Counted from the first letter of the stretch, positions 7,811-16,376 are shown. The stretch is DNA of 51,620 bases from an uncultured Blautia sp. (GCA_934358405.1 CAKRKL010000002.1:1-51620), one strand, 5' to 3'. Notes: generated by a model not told the origin, from the letters alone. Translations and numbers: made by a program.

Positions 7811-9250
7811 ATGAATTATTCCATGATTTTTTATATTCTTGGCTGGATTTTTAATATTAATGCCGTTTTTATGCTTCTGCCTGGAATTACAGCAATTGTT
7901 TACCGGGAAAAGGACGGAGTGGCGTTTCTGATTACTATGCTTATTTGTCTGGCAATCGGAATCCCGCTTACCAGAAAAAAAAGGAAGAATAAGGTATTCC
8001 ACGCCAAGGAAGGTGCTGTTACAGTTGCTCTTAGCTGGCTGGTGCTTAGTGCTGCCGGCGCCCTTCCCTTTATTATCTCAGGAAGTATTCCCCATCCGGT
8101 GGATGCATTGTTTGAAACAGTTTCCGGTTTTACAACAACCGGAGCCAGCATTCTTTCTGATGTGGAGTCACTTTCCCACTGTATATTGCTGTGGAGAAGC
8201 TTTACCCACTGGATTGGCGGTATGGGAGTTCTTGTATTTATTCTCTGCCTTTTGCCGCTGACCGGAGGCTATCACATGAACCTGATGAAAGCAGAGAGCC
8301 CGGGACCTTCTGTAAGCAAGCTGGTGCCAAAGGTTCAGTCTACAGCCAAGCTTCTTTATACTATTTATATCATACTTACAGTGGTGGAAATGATCTTTCT
8401 TCTCCTGGGAGGCATGCCGGTTTTTGATACCTTATGTCTTAGCTTTGGTACAGCAGGTACCGGAGGCTTTGGTATTAAGAATGACAGTATTGCCAGCTAC
8501 AGCACATACAATCAGGTTGTGATCACCGTATTTATGATTCTTTTTGGAATCAATTTTAATGCCTACTATCTTCTTCTTTCCAGGAAAGTACTGCAGGCAG
8601 CCAAGAACGAGGAGGTTCGTTATTACCTTGGAATTATCGGCCTGGCGATTGTTGCCATTGCTATTAATACAAGAGGGATGTTTACCAGCTTTGGCAAAGC
8701 GTTCCAGCAGGCAGCATTTCAGGTTGGCTCGATTATTACCACAACCGGATTTGCAACAACGGATTTCAATGTGTGGCCGGTATTTTCCAAAACCATATTG
8801 GTAATCCTGATGTTTGTAGGAGCCTGTGCGGGAAGTACAGGAGGCGGTATTAAGGTTTCACGTATTCTGATTTTGTGCAAGTCTGCACGAAAGGAGCTGC
8901 AGCTTTACCTGCATCCAAATGCAGTTAAGAAGATTAAAATGGATAACAAGGCGATCCCTCATGAGGTAGTAAGAGCTACAAACATGTTCCTGTTTGTATA
9001 TATTCTTATTTTTACAACCTCTCTTTTGGTGATCAGTTTAGATAATCTGGATATGGTTTCTAACTTTACCGCTATTACAGCTACATTGAATAACATCGGT
9101 CCTGGTCTTGGGGCAGTAGGTCCCACCGGAAACTTCGGATGCTATTCTTATATTTCCAAGCTGGTGATGATTTTTGACATGCTGGCTGGAAGACTTGAGG
9201 TATTCCCTCTGTTACTTTTATTTAAGAGAGATACCTGGAGAAAGTTTTGA
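7811..9250 (+). CDS. trkH: Trk potassium uptake system, membrane channel TrkH
   Basis: TrkH forms the K+ pathway in the cell membrane. The 479-residue chain contains the four pore-loop repeats expected of the TrkH/KtrB family: GFTTTGAS, GTAGTGGFG, TTTGFATTDF and NNIGPGLG, each with the selectivity-filter glycine. GSTGGGIKVSRI is the conserved segment after the third pore loop. About ten membrane spans are visible. AAAGGAG precedes the ATG, and trkA is directly upstream. The arginine in the last pore helix region (MLAGRLEVFPLLLLF) is also typical. A strong terminator follows. Confidence 0.93.
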   Translation: MNYSMIFYILGWIFNINAVFMLLPGITAIVYREKDGVAFLITMLICLAIGIPLTRKKRKNKVFHAKEGAVTVALSWLVLSAAGALPFIISGSIPHPVDALFETVSGFTTTGASILSDVESLSHCILLWRSFTHWIGGMGVLVFILCLLPLTGGYHMNLMKAESPGPSVSKLVPKVQSTAKLLYTIYIILTVVEMIFLLLGGMPVFDTLCLSFGTAGTGGFGIKNDSIASYSTYNQVVITVFMILFGINFNAYYLLLSRKVLQAAKNEEVRYYLGIIGLAIVAIAINTRGMFTSFGKAFQQAAFQVGSIITTTGFATTDFNVWPVFSKTILVILMFVGACAGSTGGGIKVSRILILCKSARKELQLYLHPNAVKKIKMDNKAIPHEVVRATNMFLFVYILIFTTSLLVISLDNLDMVSNFTAITATLNNIGPGLGAVGPTGNFGCYSYISKLVMIFDMLAGRLEVFPLLLLFKRDTWRKF

Positions 9251-9265
9251 CGTTTTATAATTTTT

Positions 9266-9310
9266 CCGCCAGTTGCGCATAAAGCTTCTTATGCACAGCT
9301 GGCGGTTTTT
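9266..9310. terminator. Strong bidirectional terminator between trkH and the DUF6062 gene
   Basis: A stem of about 17 bp starts CCGCCAG (9266) and ends CTGGCGG (9305) with two G-U pairs and a small loop. T's follow at 9306-9310, and T's stand before it at 9261-9265 where the minus strand would need A's. The main orientation serves trkH. The hairpin also separates the converging minus-strand operon. Confidence 0.8.
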
Positions 9311-9313
9311 CTT

Positions 9314-10087
9314 TTATTTATCCATAGTGTACGGTGGGTCTGCCGGATAGCCTCCTGCTGCCTTTTGCATGCCGCGGGGGAGGGCATCTTTGGAGGTGCG
9401 CCAGTCGGCGTCCTTGTTGCGGTAATCAAATTTGTCGCAGAACCAGTCCAGATCATCAGAAAGCCTCTGCATGTTCTGCTCCATCATAGGAAAAAGAATA
9501 TCATAGAAGCTTTTCTTTTCTTTATCAGACAATGTGCTTTCTGCGGTTTCCACAAGATCTCCAAAGTGTGGAATACAAAAGCCCTTGCAGTTTTTCAAAA
9601 GAGGCAGAAATTCCGGATTCTTTTTGAAAAGCTCAAAAAAGGTATCCAGATAACGGGCGTAAGTGTCTTTATAATAATTGCAGATATAGCAGTTTTGTTC
9701 CTGTTCCTTTGCCCAGGCACCAATGGAAGTCCTGGAAGAAGCTGTATCAGAGGTTCCCTTCTTAAAACGGGAAAAAACAGATGTCTTAGACGGGGCAAAC
9801 ATTTTGATCTGCTCATGAAGCTCCTTTGTTTTGTACTGAAAATGGGTCTTTAGAATCAGTCCGGTTCCAAGACGGTTACCATAATCGTACATTTTTTTGT
9901 AGTGAGTGCGGCAAAATCCCATCTTATCTGTCTCGGTACGCACATCATCTTCCATGTAAGAGGCTCCCGGGCCGAGAACAAAATCCATAGTATGCTGTTC
10001 TAACTGGCGCTCCACAAAGCAGAAAGGACATTCGTCCTCTGCCTTGAAAGCATCCATAAGAGGAATGGTGTACAATTTTTCTTTCAT
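9314..10087 (-). CDS. DUF6062-family cysteine-motif protein
   Basis: The 257-residue protein starts at ATG 10087 with AAGGAG about 9 nt upstream; an in-frame extension further upstream is rejected. I recognise the family as DUF6062, found in Clostridia, with no known function. Visible features are CPFC near residue 16, GFCRTHY near 57, CYIC in the middle and CKGFCIPHFGDL towards the C-terminus. These Cys/His clusters suggest a metal- or Fe-S-binding fold. The FCRTHY and FCIPHF pairs look like an internal duplication. No signal peptide or membrane span is seen, so it is cytoplasmic. It lies 13 nt behind the tetR gene and shares its operator. Confidence 0.8.
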   Translation of the reverse strand: MKEKLYTIPLMDAFKAEDECPFCFVERQLEQHTMDFVLGPGASYMEDDVRTETDKMGFCRTHYKKMYDYGNRLGTGLILKTHFQYKTKELHEQIKMFAPSKTSVFSRFKKGTSDTASSRTSIGAWAKEQEQNCYICNYYKDTYARYLDTFFELFKKNPEFLPLLKNCKGFCIPHFGDLVETAESTLSDKEKKSFYDILFPMMEQNMQRLSDDLDWFCDKFDYRNKDADWRTSKDALPRGMQKAAGGYPADPPYTMDK

Positions 10088-10100
10088 ATGAAGGTTCTCC

Positions 10101-10736
10101 TTAGTCCTTAATAACAGAAATGAGTGAGGGCTGGCTATCGTGTGCAAATGCCTGCAAAATACAATCAATGGTTTTGTGAAGATAAGGTCTGTACTGGGCA
10201 AGACAGACCGGCTGTGAGTGAAGAATACAGCTGTAGCTGGTGGAGCTTACCAGTTCAATGATAGTGAAAAGAAGCAGCTCCGGAGAATCATATTGTACAT
10301 CAGACTGATCAAGAAGATTCAGATATTCCTGGAAAAAAGGAAAATCCTCATCATCTGCCTGCTCCTGAAAAGCATCCTTAAAGACACCCCAGGACAGGTT
10401 TTTGGAAATGAAACCAAGAAGATTGCTTTCTGTTTCCAGTCTGTCAAGAATATTATCAACCAGAAAATGCAGCTGTGCATTGAATCCGGTAATGTTTGTC
10501 TGTGCCAGTGCATCGTGCGCCTGGGAGAAAAGCTCTCCTGCCTTATGAGAAATCAGCTTATTGCGAATATCGTATTTATCCTTAAAATAAAGATAGAAGG
10601 TTCCCTTTGCCACTCCCGCATTCTCCACAATATCGGAGATGGTAGTCTTGGTAAGACCTTTGGTGGTAAAGAGTTCGAAGGCTGTGTTATACAGAGCGCT
10701 TTTCTTTCTCATTTTATTTAACTCCAGTTTTCCCAT
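10101..10736 (-). CDS. TetR/AcrR-family transcriptional regulator
   Basis: The 211-residue protein starts at ATG 10736 after AAGGAGG. The N-terminal helix-turn-helix is classical: ALYNTAFELFTTKGLTKTTI, then IVENAGVAKGTFYLYFKDK (residues about 36-54). The C-terminal ligand domain has no match I recognise. It is divergent from the giant heptad-repeat gene, and a TGAC-N5-GTCA palindrome sits on the -35 box of each promoter, so it probably represses both. It is co-transcribed with the DUF6062 gene. The inducing ligand is unknown. Confidence 0.9.
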   Translation of the reverse strand: MGKLELNKMRKKSALYNTAFELFTTKGLTKTTISDIVENAGVAKGTFYLYFKDKYDIRNKLISHKAGELFSQAHDALAQTNITGFNAQLHFLVDNILDRLETESNLLGFISKNLSWGVFKDAFQEQADDEDFPFFQEYLNLLDQSDVQYDSPELLLFTIIELVSSTSYSCILHSQPVCLAQYRPYLHKTIDCILQAFAHDSQPSLISVIKD

Positions 10737-10781
10737 GCCTGTTCCTCCTTATTGTGTACGGTTTACGTTTGTTTAGTTTTT

Positions 10782-10809
10782 ATTTTAAACAAAAATGACC
10801 AAAAGTCAA
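10782..10809 (-). promoter_or_regulatory. tetR promoter with operator TGAC-N5-GTCA
   Basis: On the minus strand TTGACT (10809-10804), a 16-bp spacer and TAAAAT (10787-10782) form the promoter. The palindrome TGAC-CAAAA-GTCA at 10796-10808 overlaps the -35 box. The same palindrome with the same spacing recurs at 10848-10860. Confidence 0.65.
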
Positions 10810-10846
10810 TATCAAAAACGGAAAAGATTTGGGTAAAAAACAGATA

Positions 10847-10875
10847 TTGACTACTGGTCAGTTTTGTTGTATAAC
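10847..10875 (+). promoter_or_regulatory. Promoter of the giant heptad gene with operator TGAC-N5-GTCA
   Basis: TTGACT (10847-10852), a 17-bp spacer and TATAAC (10870-10875). The palindrome TGAC-TACTG-GTCA at 10848-10860 covers the -35 hexamer. Its centre is 52 bp from that of the tetR operator, close to five DNA turns, so two dimers would lie on the same face. Confidence 0.7.
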
Positions 10876-10962
10876 TTTCATAGGTTAAGAGATGACAAAC
10901 CGTTGCTGGGTACAGAGTGAACAGCTGCGATTAACTGATTTTTGATAAGGAGTTGTATTGAG

Positions 10963-13900
10963 ATGAATAGAAATAAAAAGCTTCTGAATGCTACCATGGC
11001 TGCCGGAATGGCTGCTGTACTTGGAACTACTCCGATTCTTGCAGCAACGCAGGATGCGAAGAATGCAGTTTCCAAGGAAGAAACCGTATATGTAAATGCC
11101 ACGGCAGAGGGTGATGTGAAGGATATTACCGTATCTGACTGGCTTAAGAATTCCGGTGCAGCAGACGGAGAGGTATCCGACGTATCTGATCTGGAGGGAA
11201 TCAAGAACGTGAAAGGTGATGAGACCTTTACCCAGGATGGTGAAAATGTTACCTGGAATACAGACAACAGCGATATTTATTATCAGGGAACCTCTAATAA
11301 GGAGCTTCCTGTTGATATGAAAATCAAATATTATCTGGATGATAAGGAAATTACCCCGGAAGAGCTTGCCGGAAAGAGCGGACATCTTCGCATGGAGGTT
11401 TCCTACACCAATAAATCAAAGAAGAGCGTAAAAGTGGATAGCAAAAATGTGGAGGTTTATTCCCCGTTTGTTATGGTGACAGGAATGATGCTTTCTTCTG
11501 ACAATTTTACAAATGTTACAGTTGATAACGGTAAAGTTGTTTCTGACGGTAATAAAGAAATGGTTGTGGGAGTTGCAGTACCTGGATTAAAGGACAGTCT
11601 GGATCTGAAGGATGACCTTTCTGATAAGATCAATATTCCGGAAGGCTTTACAATGGAAGCTGACGTAACAGACTGCACTATGGGGAACACTTTCACTATG
11701 GCAGTGACAGACCTTCTCAGCAGTCTGGATCTTGAGAGCTCTGAAGATCTGGATGATCTTAAGGATTCCCTGAATGAACTGGATGATGCAGCAGTGAAGC
11801 TGGTAGACGGTTCCAAGGAGCTTTTTGATGGAAGCAAGGACCTTTATGATGGAACCAAAACACTTTATGATGGAACCAAAACACTTTATGACGGAGCAAG
11901 CGACCTGAAGGACGGAACAAAAGAACTTTACGATGGAAGTAAGGATCTGGATAATGGAGCCAGAGATCTGGTAAGCGGTACAAGAACCTTGTACAATGGA
12001 ACGAAAGATCTGGATGATGGAGCGAAAGAGCTTTCAGATGGTGCCAAGACTTTAAATACAGGTGCCGGACAGCTTTACTCGGGAACCAGTTCTTTGTATA
12101 GCGGAACCAAGACTCTGTATGACGGAACCAGAACCCTGTATGGAGGAGCAAGTACACTGGCATCCAGCTATAATGAGTTTGATGCTGGCGTTACAAGTGC
12201 AAAGAACGGTGCTTCCAAGCTGAACAGCGGTGCGAAATCACTGCAGAGCGGTGTGAAGCAGTATACAAGTGGTGTAGATACACTGGCATCTGGTGTTCAG
12301 AGCTATACAGCAGGAGTAGATACTGTAAATTCTAGTCTTACAGAATATAATAAAGGAATGCAGCAGCTTACAGATGGTGTAAACCAGTACGTAGCCGGTG
12401 GAAATCAGTTGGCAGATGGCGTTACTGATTACGTAAATGGAGCAACACAGCTGACTGACGGTGTAAATACTTATGTGACAGGCGCAGGAACACTGGCTGA
12501 GGGAACCAAGGCCTATGTGGAAGGAACTACTGCCCTTGTAGAAGGAGTCGGACAGCTGGCTCCCGGAATTAACGAGGCAGCAGCCGGAATCAGCCAGGCA
12601 GCCACTAAATTATCAGATGTAGCTGAGAATGTAGAGAAGGCTCAGCCTGATAAGATGGTAGAAAGCCTGAATACTTATGTAGATGGTGCCAATACTCTGG
12701 CGGCAGGTACTACTGAGTATGTGGAAAAGGTTGGCGAGGCAGCAGACGGGGCACAGAGCGTTGCAGACGGAGCACAGACTCTGGCTGATGGAACAGCCGC
12801 AGTTGCAGCAGGAGCAGCTGAGGTAAAGAACGGACTTGGAAGTCTGAAAGAGGGTACCACTTATGCTATCAATCAGATCAGCGGAAGTGCATCTTCAGCA
12901 ATGACAGCTTCCGCACAGAGCATTCGTGATGCAGCATCTCAGATTCAGACAAGTGTTGCAGTTCAGTCCGAAGGTGTGTCCACAAGTGCAGCTTCCGGTG
13001 CGATCAGTGCTGTTTCCGGTTCTGTAAACGGTGCAATTTCAAGCCTGGAAAGCATTGATACTTCTGCTCTGGATGAAAATACAGCAGCACTGATCAACAG
13101 TGCATTAGGACAGCTGTACAGTGGAGCGGACAATGCTTCAGCAGCCCAGAGCGAACTCAGCAATATTGCAGCACAGTCACAGGTATCTGCAACAGCTGAA
13201 ACAAATGGTGCAGATGTTCAGGCTGCATTGAATGCAATTGCAGATACTTTGGATGGTGCATCAGGCAGCGTTTCTTCTGCAGCTTCCTCTTCTGTAAGCA
13301 CATTGGAGGGTGAAACTGACAAACTGATTTCCGGTGCGTCATCTGTTGCAGACGGAGCAGGCAGTGCAGCTTCCGGAGCAGCTGGCTTAAGTACAGGCGC
13401 AGCTTCCCTGAACAGCGGACTTGCACAGCTTAAAGAGACTGGCAAGAGTCAGCTTACAACAGGTGCAGCACAGCTCACTGAGGGTGGAAATCAGGTAAAA
13501 GAAAGTCTGGCGGCGGTAAGTAATCTGGTTGCAGGACTTGGCGATCTTTCTACAATGGCTGCTGATGTAAGCAAACTGGCTGAAGGTGCAAAACAGATTT
13601 CAGCAGGAAATGATCAGCTTCAGGCCGGCTATAAGAAGCTGACAGAATCTGGAGCAGCAGATCAGCTTACAGCAGGTGCAGATGAGCTTCTGAAGAATAA
13701 AGACAGTATTACAAACGGAATTACCGCACTTCAGGGTGAGGATAACGCAAACGCAAATGCTCTTCTTAGTGGTGCTTCTACTCTTAAGAGTGCAAAGAGC
13801 AGTCTTGACAGTGGACTTAGCTCTATCAGCAAGGCAACCGGCCAGCTGGTAACAGGAGTAGGTACAATTGCAGCAAATAGTGTGGCACTTAGAAGCGGAG

Positions 13901-14583
13901 CAAATCAGCTTACATCCAACAGTGCATCCTTGAACAGCGGAGCAGCACAGCTTGCTTCAGGAACCAGCGATCTGGTAAGCGGATCTGGCACTCTGGCAGC
14001 AGCAAGTGGCCAGGTAAAGGCTGGCATTGCACAGCTGAAGAGCGGAGCTGCTGATCTGAGAAACGGAGCTACTCAGTTAAGAAGCGGAGCGAACAGTGTC
14101 AATAACGGTACTCGTGATCTGAAGAACGGAACCAGTGATCTGGTAAGCGGAACAGCTACGCTGAAGGATGGAACAAGCTCATTAAAGAGCGGAGCAAAGG
14201 ACCTGAATGATGGAGCCAAGACTCTGAAAGACGGAACAGGTTCATTAAAGAACGGAGCAAAGACTCTGGACAGTGGAGCAAGTGATCTGAAGAGCGGAGC
14301 AAAGGATCTGAAGGACGGAGCAAAGGATCTGAAGGATGGCGCAAAGGATCTGAACAACGGAGCAAAAGACCTGAAAGATGGACAGAAGGAATTCTATGAA
14401 GATGGTATTAAGAAATTGAAAGATACCATGGAGGATGAATTCCAGAGTGTTCTGGACCGCCTGGAGGCAATTCAGTCTGATGATGCTGCTTATACATCTT
14501 TCACAGGAAGAGATGATTCTATGAGTGGAAATGTTAAGTTTATTATTGAGACCGAAGGCTTTGGGGATGGAAGCGAAGACTGA
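10963..14583 (+). CDS. Giant secreted L-x-x-G heptad-repeat protein
   Basis: The 1206-residue protein starts at ATG 10963 after AAGGAG. A signal peptide ends near ILA-ATQ (residues 21-26). Residues about 27-278 form an N-terminal domain (VYVNATAEG, VSDWLKNSG, KYYLDDKEITPEELAGKSG). Residues 279-544 hold 38 consecutive heptads of the form xLxxGxx, such as TLYDGTK. A degenerate Ala/Ser-rich stretch follows. Residues 975-1142 hold 24 more regular heptads, then an acidic tail. This heptad (TIGR03057-like) is known from YhgE/Pip and YueB phage-receptor proteins, but here there are no C-terminal membrane spans and no LPxTG motif. A rod-like surface or cell-wall fibre is inferred. Function is unknown. 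Confidence 0.88.
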   Translation: MNRNKKLLNATMAAGMAAVLGTTPILAATQDAKNAVSKEETVYVNATAEGDVKDITVSDWLKNSGAADGEVSDVSDLEGIKNVKGDETFTQDGENVTWNTDNSDIYYQGTSNKELPVDMKIKYYLDDKEITPEELAGKSGHLRMEVSYTNKSKKSVKVDSKNVEVYSPFVMVTGMMLSSDNFTNVTVDNGKVVSDGNKEMVVGVAVPGLKDSLDLKDDLSDKINIPEGFTMEADVTDCTMGNTFTMAVTDLLSSLDLESSEDLDDLKDSLNELDDAAVKLVDGSKELFDGSKDLYDGTKTLYDGTKTLYDGASDLKDGTKELYDGSKDLDNGARDLVSGTRTLYNGTKDLDDGAKELSDGAKTLNTGAGQLYSGTSSLYSGTKTLYDGTRTLYGGASTLASSYNEFDAGVTSAKNGASKLNSGAKSLQSGVKQYTSGVDTLASGVQSYTAGVDTVNSSLTEYNKGMQQLTDGVNQYVAGGNQLADGVTDYVNGATQLTDGVNTYVTGAGTLAEGTKAYVEGTTALVEGVGQLAPGINEAAAGISQAATKLSDVAENVEKAQPDKMVESLNTYVDGANTLAAGTTEYVEKVGEAADGAQSVADGAQTLADGTAAVAAGAAEVKNGLGSLKEGTTYAINQISGSASSAMTASAQSIRDAASQIQTSVAVQSEGVSTSAASGAISAVSGSVNGAISSLESIDTSALDENTAALINSALGQLYSGADNASAAQSELSNIAAQSQVSATAETNGADVQAALNAIADTLDGASGSVSSAASSSVSTLEGETDKLISGASSVADGAGSAASGAAGLSTGAASLNSGLAQLKETGKSQLTTGAAQLTEGGNQVKESLAAVSNLVAGLGDLSTMAADVSKLAEGAKQISAGNDQLQAGYKKLTESGAADQLTAGADELLKNKDSITNGITALQGEDNANANALLSGASTLKSAKSSLDSGLSSISKATGQLVTGVGTIAANSVALRSGANQLTSNSASLNSGAAQLASGTSDLVSGSGTLAAASGQVKAGIAQLKSGAADLRNGATQLRSGANSVNNGTRDLKNGTSDLVSGTATLKDGTSSLKSGAKDLNDGAKTLKDGTGSLKNGAKTLDSGASDLKSGAKDLKDGAKDLKDGAKDLNNGAKDLKDGQKEFYEDGIKKLKDTMEDEFQSVLDRLEAIQSDDAAYTSFTGRDDSMSGNVKFIIETEGFGDGSED
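11845..11886 (+). repeat. Exact 21-bp tandem repeat in the heptad gene
   Basis: A 21-bp unit encoding Y-D-G-T-K-T-L occurs twice back to back without a mismatch. One unit is exactly one heptad, so gain or loss keeps both frame and heptad register. Confidence 0.7.
14287..14368 (+). repeat. Near-perfect 21-bp tandem repeats at the 3' end of the heptad gene
   Basis: About four units encode DLKxGAK, with AGCAAAGGATCTGAAG repeated at 21-bp spacing. The units are far more alike in DNA than the other heptads, which suggests recent duplication. Confidence 0.65.
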
Positions 14584-14605
14584 TCCTGAAGAAATATAAA
14601 AATAT

Positions 14606-14636
14606 AAGGGGCAGGAGATGATCCTGCTCCTTTTTT
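14606..14636 (+). terminator. Terminator of the giant heptad gene
   Basis: AAGGGGCAGGA (14606-14616) pairs with TCCTGCTCC and its first T's (14622-14632) around a 5-nt loop, followed by six T's. Confidence 0.85.
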
Positions 14637-14645
14637 CATCCTCTC

Positions 14646-14674
14646 TTGCGCCCCAAAAAGGAGTCTGCTATAAT
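14646..14674 (+). promoter_or_regulatory. Extended -10 promoter of the rodA-like gene
   Basis: TGC-TATAAT (14666-14674) is a strong extended -10. The -35 (TTGCGC, 14646-14651, 17-bp spacer) is weak. It lies about 60 bp before the start codon. Confidence 0.5.
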
Positions 14675-14733
14675 GAAACAAATCAGGAAATGGAAAAAGT
14701 AAGATATAGAAAGAGACAGGAACAGGTGATTGA

Positions 14734-15954
14734 ATGGATGCTGCGAAAAAGAAAAAGACAGGTGTCCGGTCGGCAAAGAAGAAACACAGCCTTGCCTATA
14801 GAATCCGGAGAGCACTGAAAATCGGAAAATCAGACTACTATGATTTTAATCTGGTAGCGGTGATTATTCTGATTATGTGCTTTGGTCTTATTATGCTTTA
14901 TAGTACAAGCTCCTACATGGCACAGGTGAATGAAGGAGATGACATGTATTATTTCAAGAGGCAGGCACTTTATTGTATAGGCTGTCTTCTTATGGCAATT
15001 ATAGAGTCTTATTTTGATTATCATCTCTTGGAGAAGATTCCTATGATTACTTATATCGTGGCTGCTGTACTGATGATACTTGTTAAGTCACCGCTTGGAG
15101 TAACCTCACACGGTGCCAGAAGATGGCTGAAGCTTGGAGTTCAGTTCCAGCCTGCGGAGGTTGCCAAGATTGCAGTGATCATCAGCCTGTCTTATCTTAT
15201 TGTGAAGATGGGCAGACAGGTGAAAACAGTGAAGGCAACCATGCTTCTTATCGGGGCAGGAGGCGTTCAGGCATTTCTGGCATACAAGTTTACGGATAAC
15301 TTAAGTACAGCTATTATTATTTTGGGAATTACAGTCGGACTGGTATTTATTGCTCATCCAAAGACCAAGCCGTTTATTCTGACGGCAGCAGCTGTTGCTG
15401 TTCTGGCAATCATAGTGGTGTATTTTGTTTCTCATATAGGGGAAACCGATAACTTCCGTTTGCGCCGTATTCAGATATGGCTTCATCCGGAATCAGATGC
15501 AAGCGGAGATGGATATCAGACTCTGCAGGCACTTTATGCCATTGGTTCCGGCGGCTTTTTCGGAAGAGGGCTTGGAAACAGCATTCAGAAGCTTGGAAGC
15601 GTGCCGGAGGCACAGAACGATATGATATTTTCCATTATCTGTGAGGAGCTTGGTATTTTTGGTGCCATTATGGTTCTGGCACTGTTTGGCTATCTTTTAT
15701 ACAGACTGTTTTTTATTGCCCAGAATGCACCGGATATGTTCGGTTCTTTACTGGTAAGCGGCGTATTTGTGCATATTTCACTTCAGGTCATAATGAATGT
15801 GTCAGTTGTGCTGAATATTATGCCTAATACAGGCGTTACCCTGCCTTTTATCAGCTATGGAGGAACTTCTGTTTTATTTCTGATGGCAGAGATGGGGTTG
15901 GCGTTGAGCGTAGCAAGGCAGATTAAATTTCAGGAACCGGAATTTATCCTATAA
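14734..15954 (+). CDS. FtsW/RodA/SpoVE-family peptidoglycan polymerase
   Basis: The 406-residue SEDS protein polymerises lipid-linked glycan strands in the cell membrane. A basic cytoplasmic N-terminus (about 40 residues, KKKKTGVRSAKKKHS) precedes ten likely membrane spans. SEDS signatures are HGARRWLKLGVQFQPAEVAK, GDGYQTLQALYAIGSGG, PEAQNDMIFSIICEELG near residues 290-306 with the catalytic Asp295, and PNTGVTLPFISYGGTSVLF. I cannot separate RodA from FtsW or SpoVE without a tree. The lone position outside the dcw cluster favours RodA. The Shine-Dalgarno (CAGGTGA) is moderate. acpP has its own promoter downstream. Confidence 0.9.
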   Translation: MDAAKKKKTGVRSAKKKHSLAYRIRRALKIGKSDYYDFNLVAVIILIMCFGLIMLYSTSSYMAQVNEGDDMYYFKRQALYCIGCLLMAIIESYFDYHLLEKIPMITYIVAAVLMILVKSPLGVTSHGARRWLKLGVQFQPAEVAKIAVIISLSYLIVKMGRQVKTVKATMLLIGAGGVQAFLAYKFTDNLSTAIIILGITVGLVFIAHPKTKPFILTAAAVAVLAIIVVYFVSHIGETDNFRLRRIQIWLHPESDASGDGYQTLQALYAIGSGGFFGRGLGNSIQKLGSVPEAQNDMIFSIICEELGIFGAIMVLALFGYLLYRLFFIAQNAPDMFGSLLVSGVFVHISLQVIMNVSVVLNIMPNTGVTLPFISYGGTSVLFLMAEMGLALSVARQIKFQEPEFIL

Positions 15955-15959
15955 TTCTC

Positions 15960-15988
15960 TTGACAAATGAGTCACCAGATTATATACT
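15960..15988 (+). promoter_or_regulatory. Strong sigma-A promoter of acpP
   Basis: TTGACA (15960-15965), 17-bp spacer, TATACT (15983-15988): nearly consensus, as expected for an abundant protein. Confidence 0.75.
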
Positions 15989-16055
15989 TTCCGCAGTGTA
16001 TGAGATACGGCAGCAGAGAAGCCGGTTTTTGAGCTATTAAAAAGGAGAACGAATA

Positions 16056-16289
16056 ATGTTAGAAAAGATGAGTGAAATGATCGCAGAGCAGCTTAACTGC
16101 GACGCAGAGACAATTACCGCAGATACTTCTTTTAAGGATGATCTGGGAGCAGATTCCCTTGACCTCTTCGAGCTTGTTATGGCTCTGGAAGATGAGTATA
16201 ACATTGAGATTCCGGCAGAAGAGCTTACAGAGCTGAATACAGTTGGTGATGTTATCGATTATCTGAGAGATAAAGGAATCGACGCATAA
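16056..16289 (+). CDS. acpP: Acyl carrier protein
   Basis: The 77-residue acidic protein carries the fatty acid chain during synthesis. DSL with Ser34 (GADSLDLFELVMALEDEY) is the 4'-phosphopantetheine attachment site, and the helical pattern through VIDYLRDKGIDA is that of primary-metabolism ACP. AAAAGGAG precedes the ATG. It stands alone, with its own promoter and terminator, between the rodA-like gene and gltX rather than in a fab cluster. A secondary ACP for another pathway cannot be excluded, but no such pathway is encoded nearby. Confidence 0.93.
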   Translation: MLEKMSEMIAEQLNCDAETITADTSFKDDLGADSLDLFELVMALEDEYNIEIPAEELTELNTVGDVIDYLRDKGIDA

Positions 16290-16304
16290 TTTTTGCGGGT
16301 GCTG

Positions 16305-16342
16305 ATCTCCCTGAGGCGTATATGCTTCGGGGGGATTTTTTT
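16305..16342 (+). terminator. Terminator of acpP
   Basis: A 13-bp stem with three G-U pairs, ATCTCCCTGAGGC (16305-16317) against GCTTCGGGGGGAT (16324-16336), is followed by a run of T's to 16342. Confidence 0.8.
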
Positions 16343-16376
16343 ATGTAAAAGGAAGAATTTCCAAAGGGAAACCCTA

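Noticed and set aside
11759-14365. Several minus-strand frames in the heptad gene rich in Pro, Phe, Leu and His
   Set aside because: They arise from the 21-bp periodicity of the sense gene and have no start signals.
11797-14400. Regular repeats as a possible CRISPR array
   Set aside because: The repeats are 21 bp, without spacers, in frame with a long gene, and encode L-x-x-G heptads.
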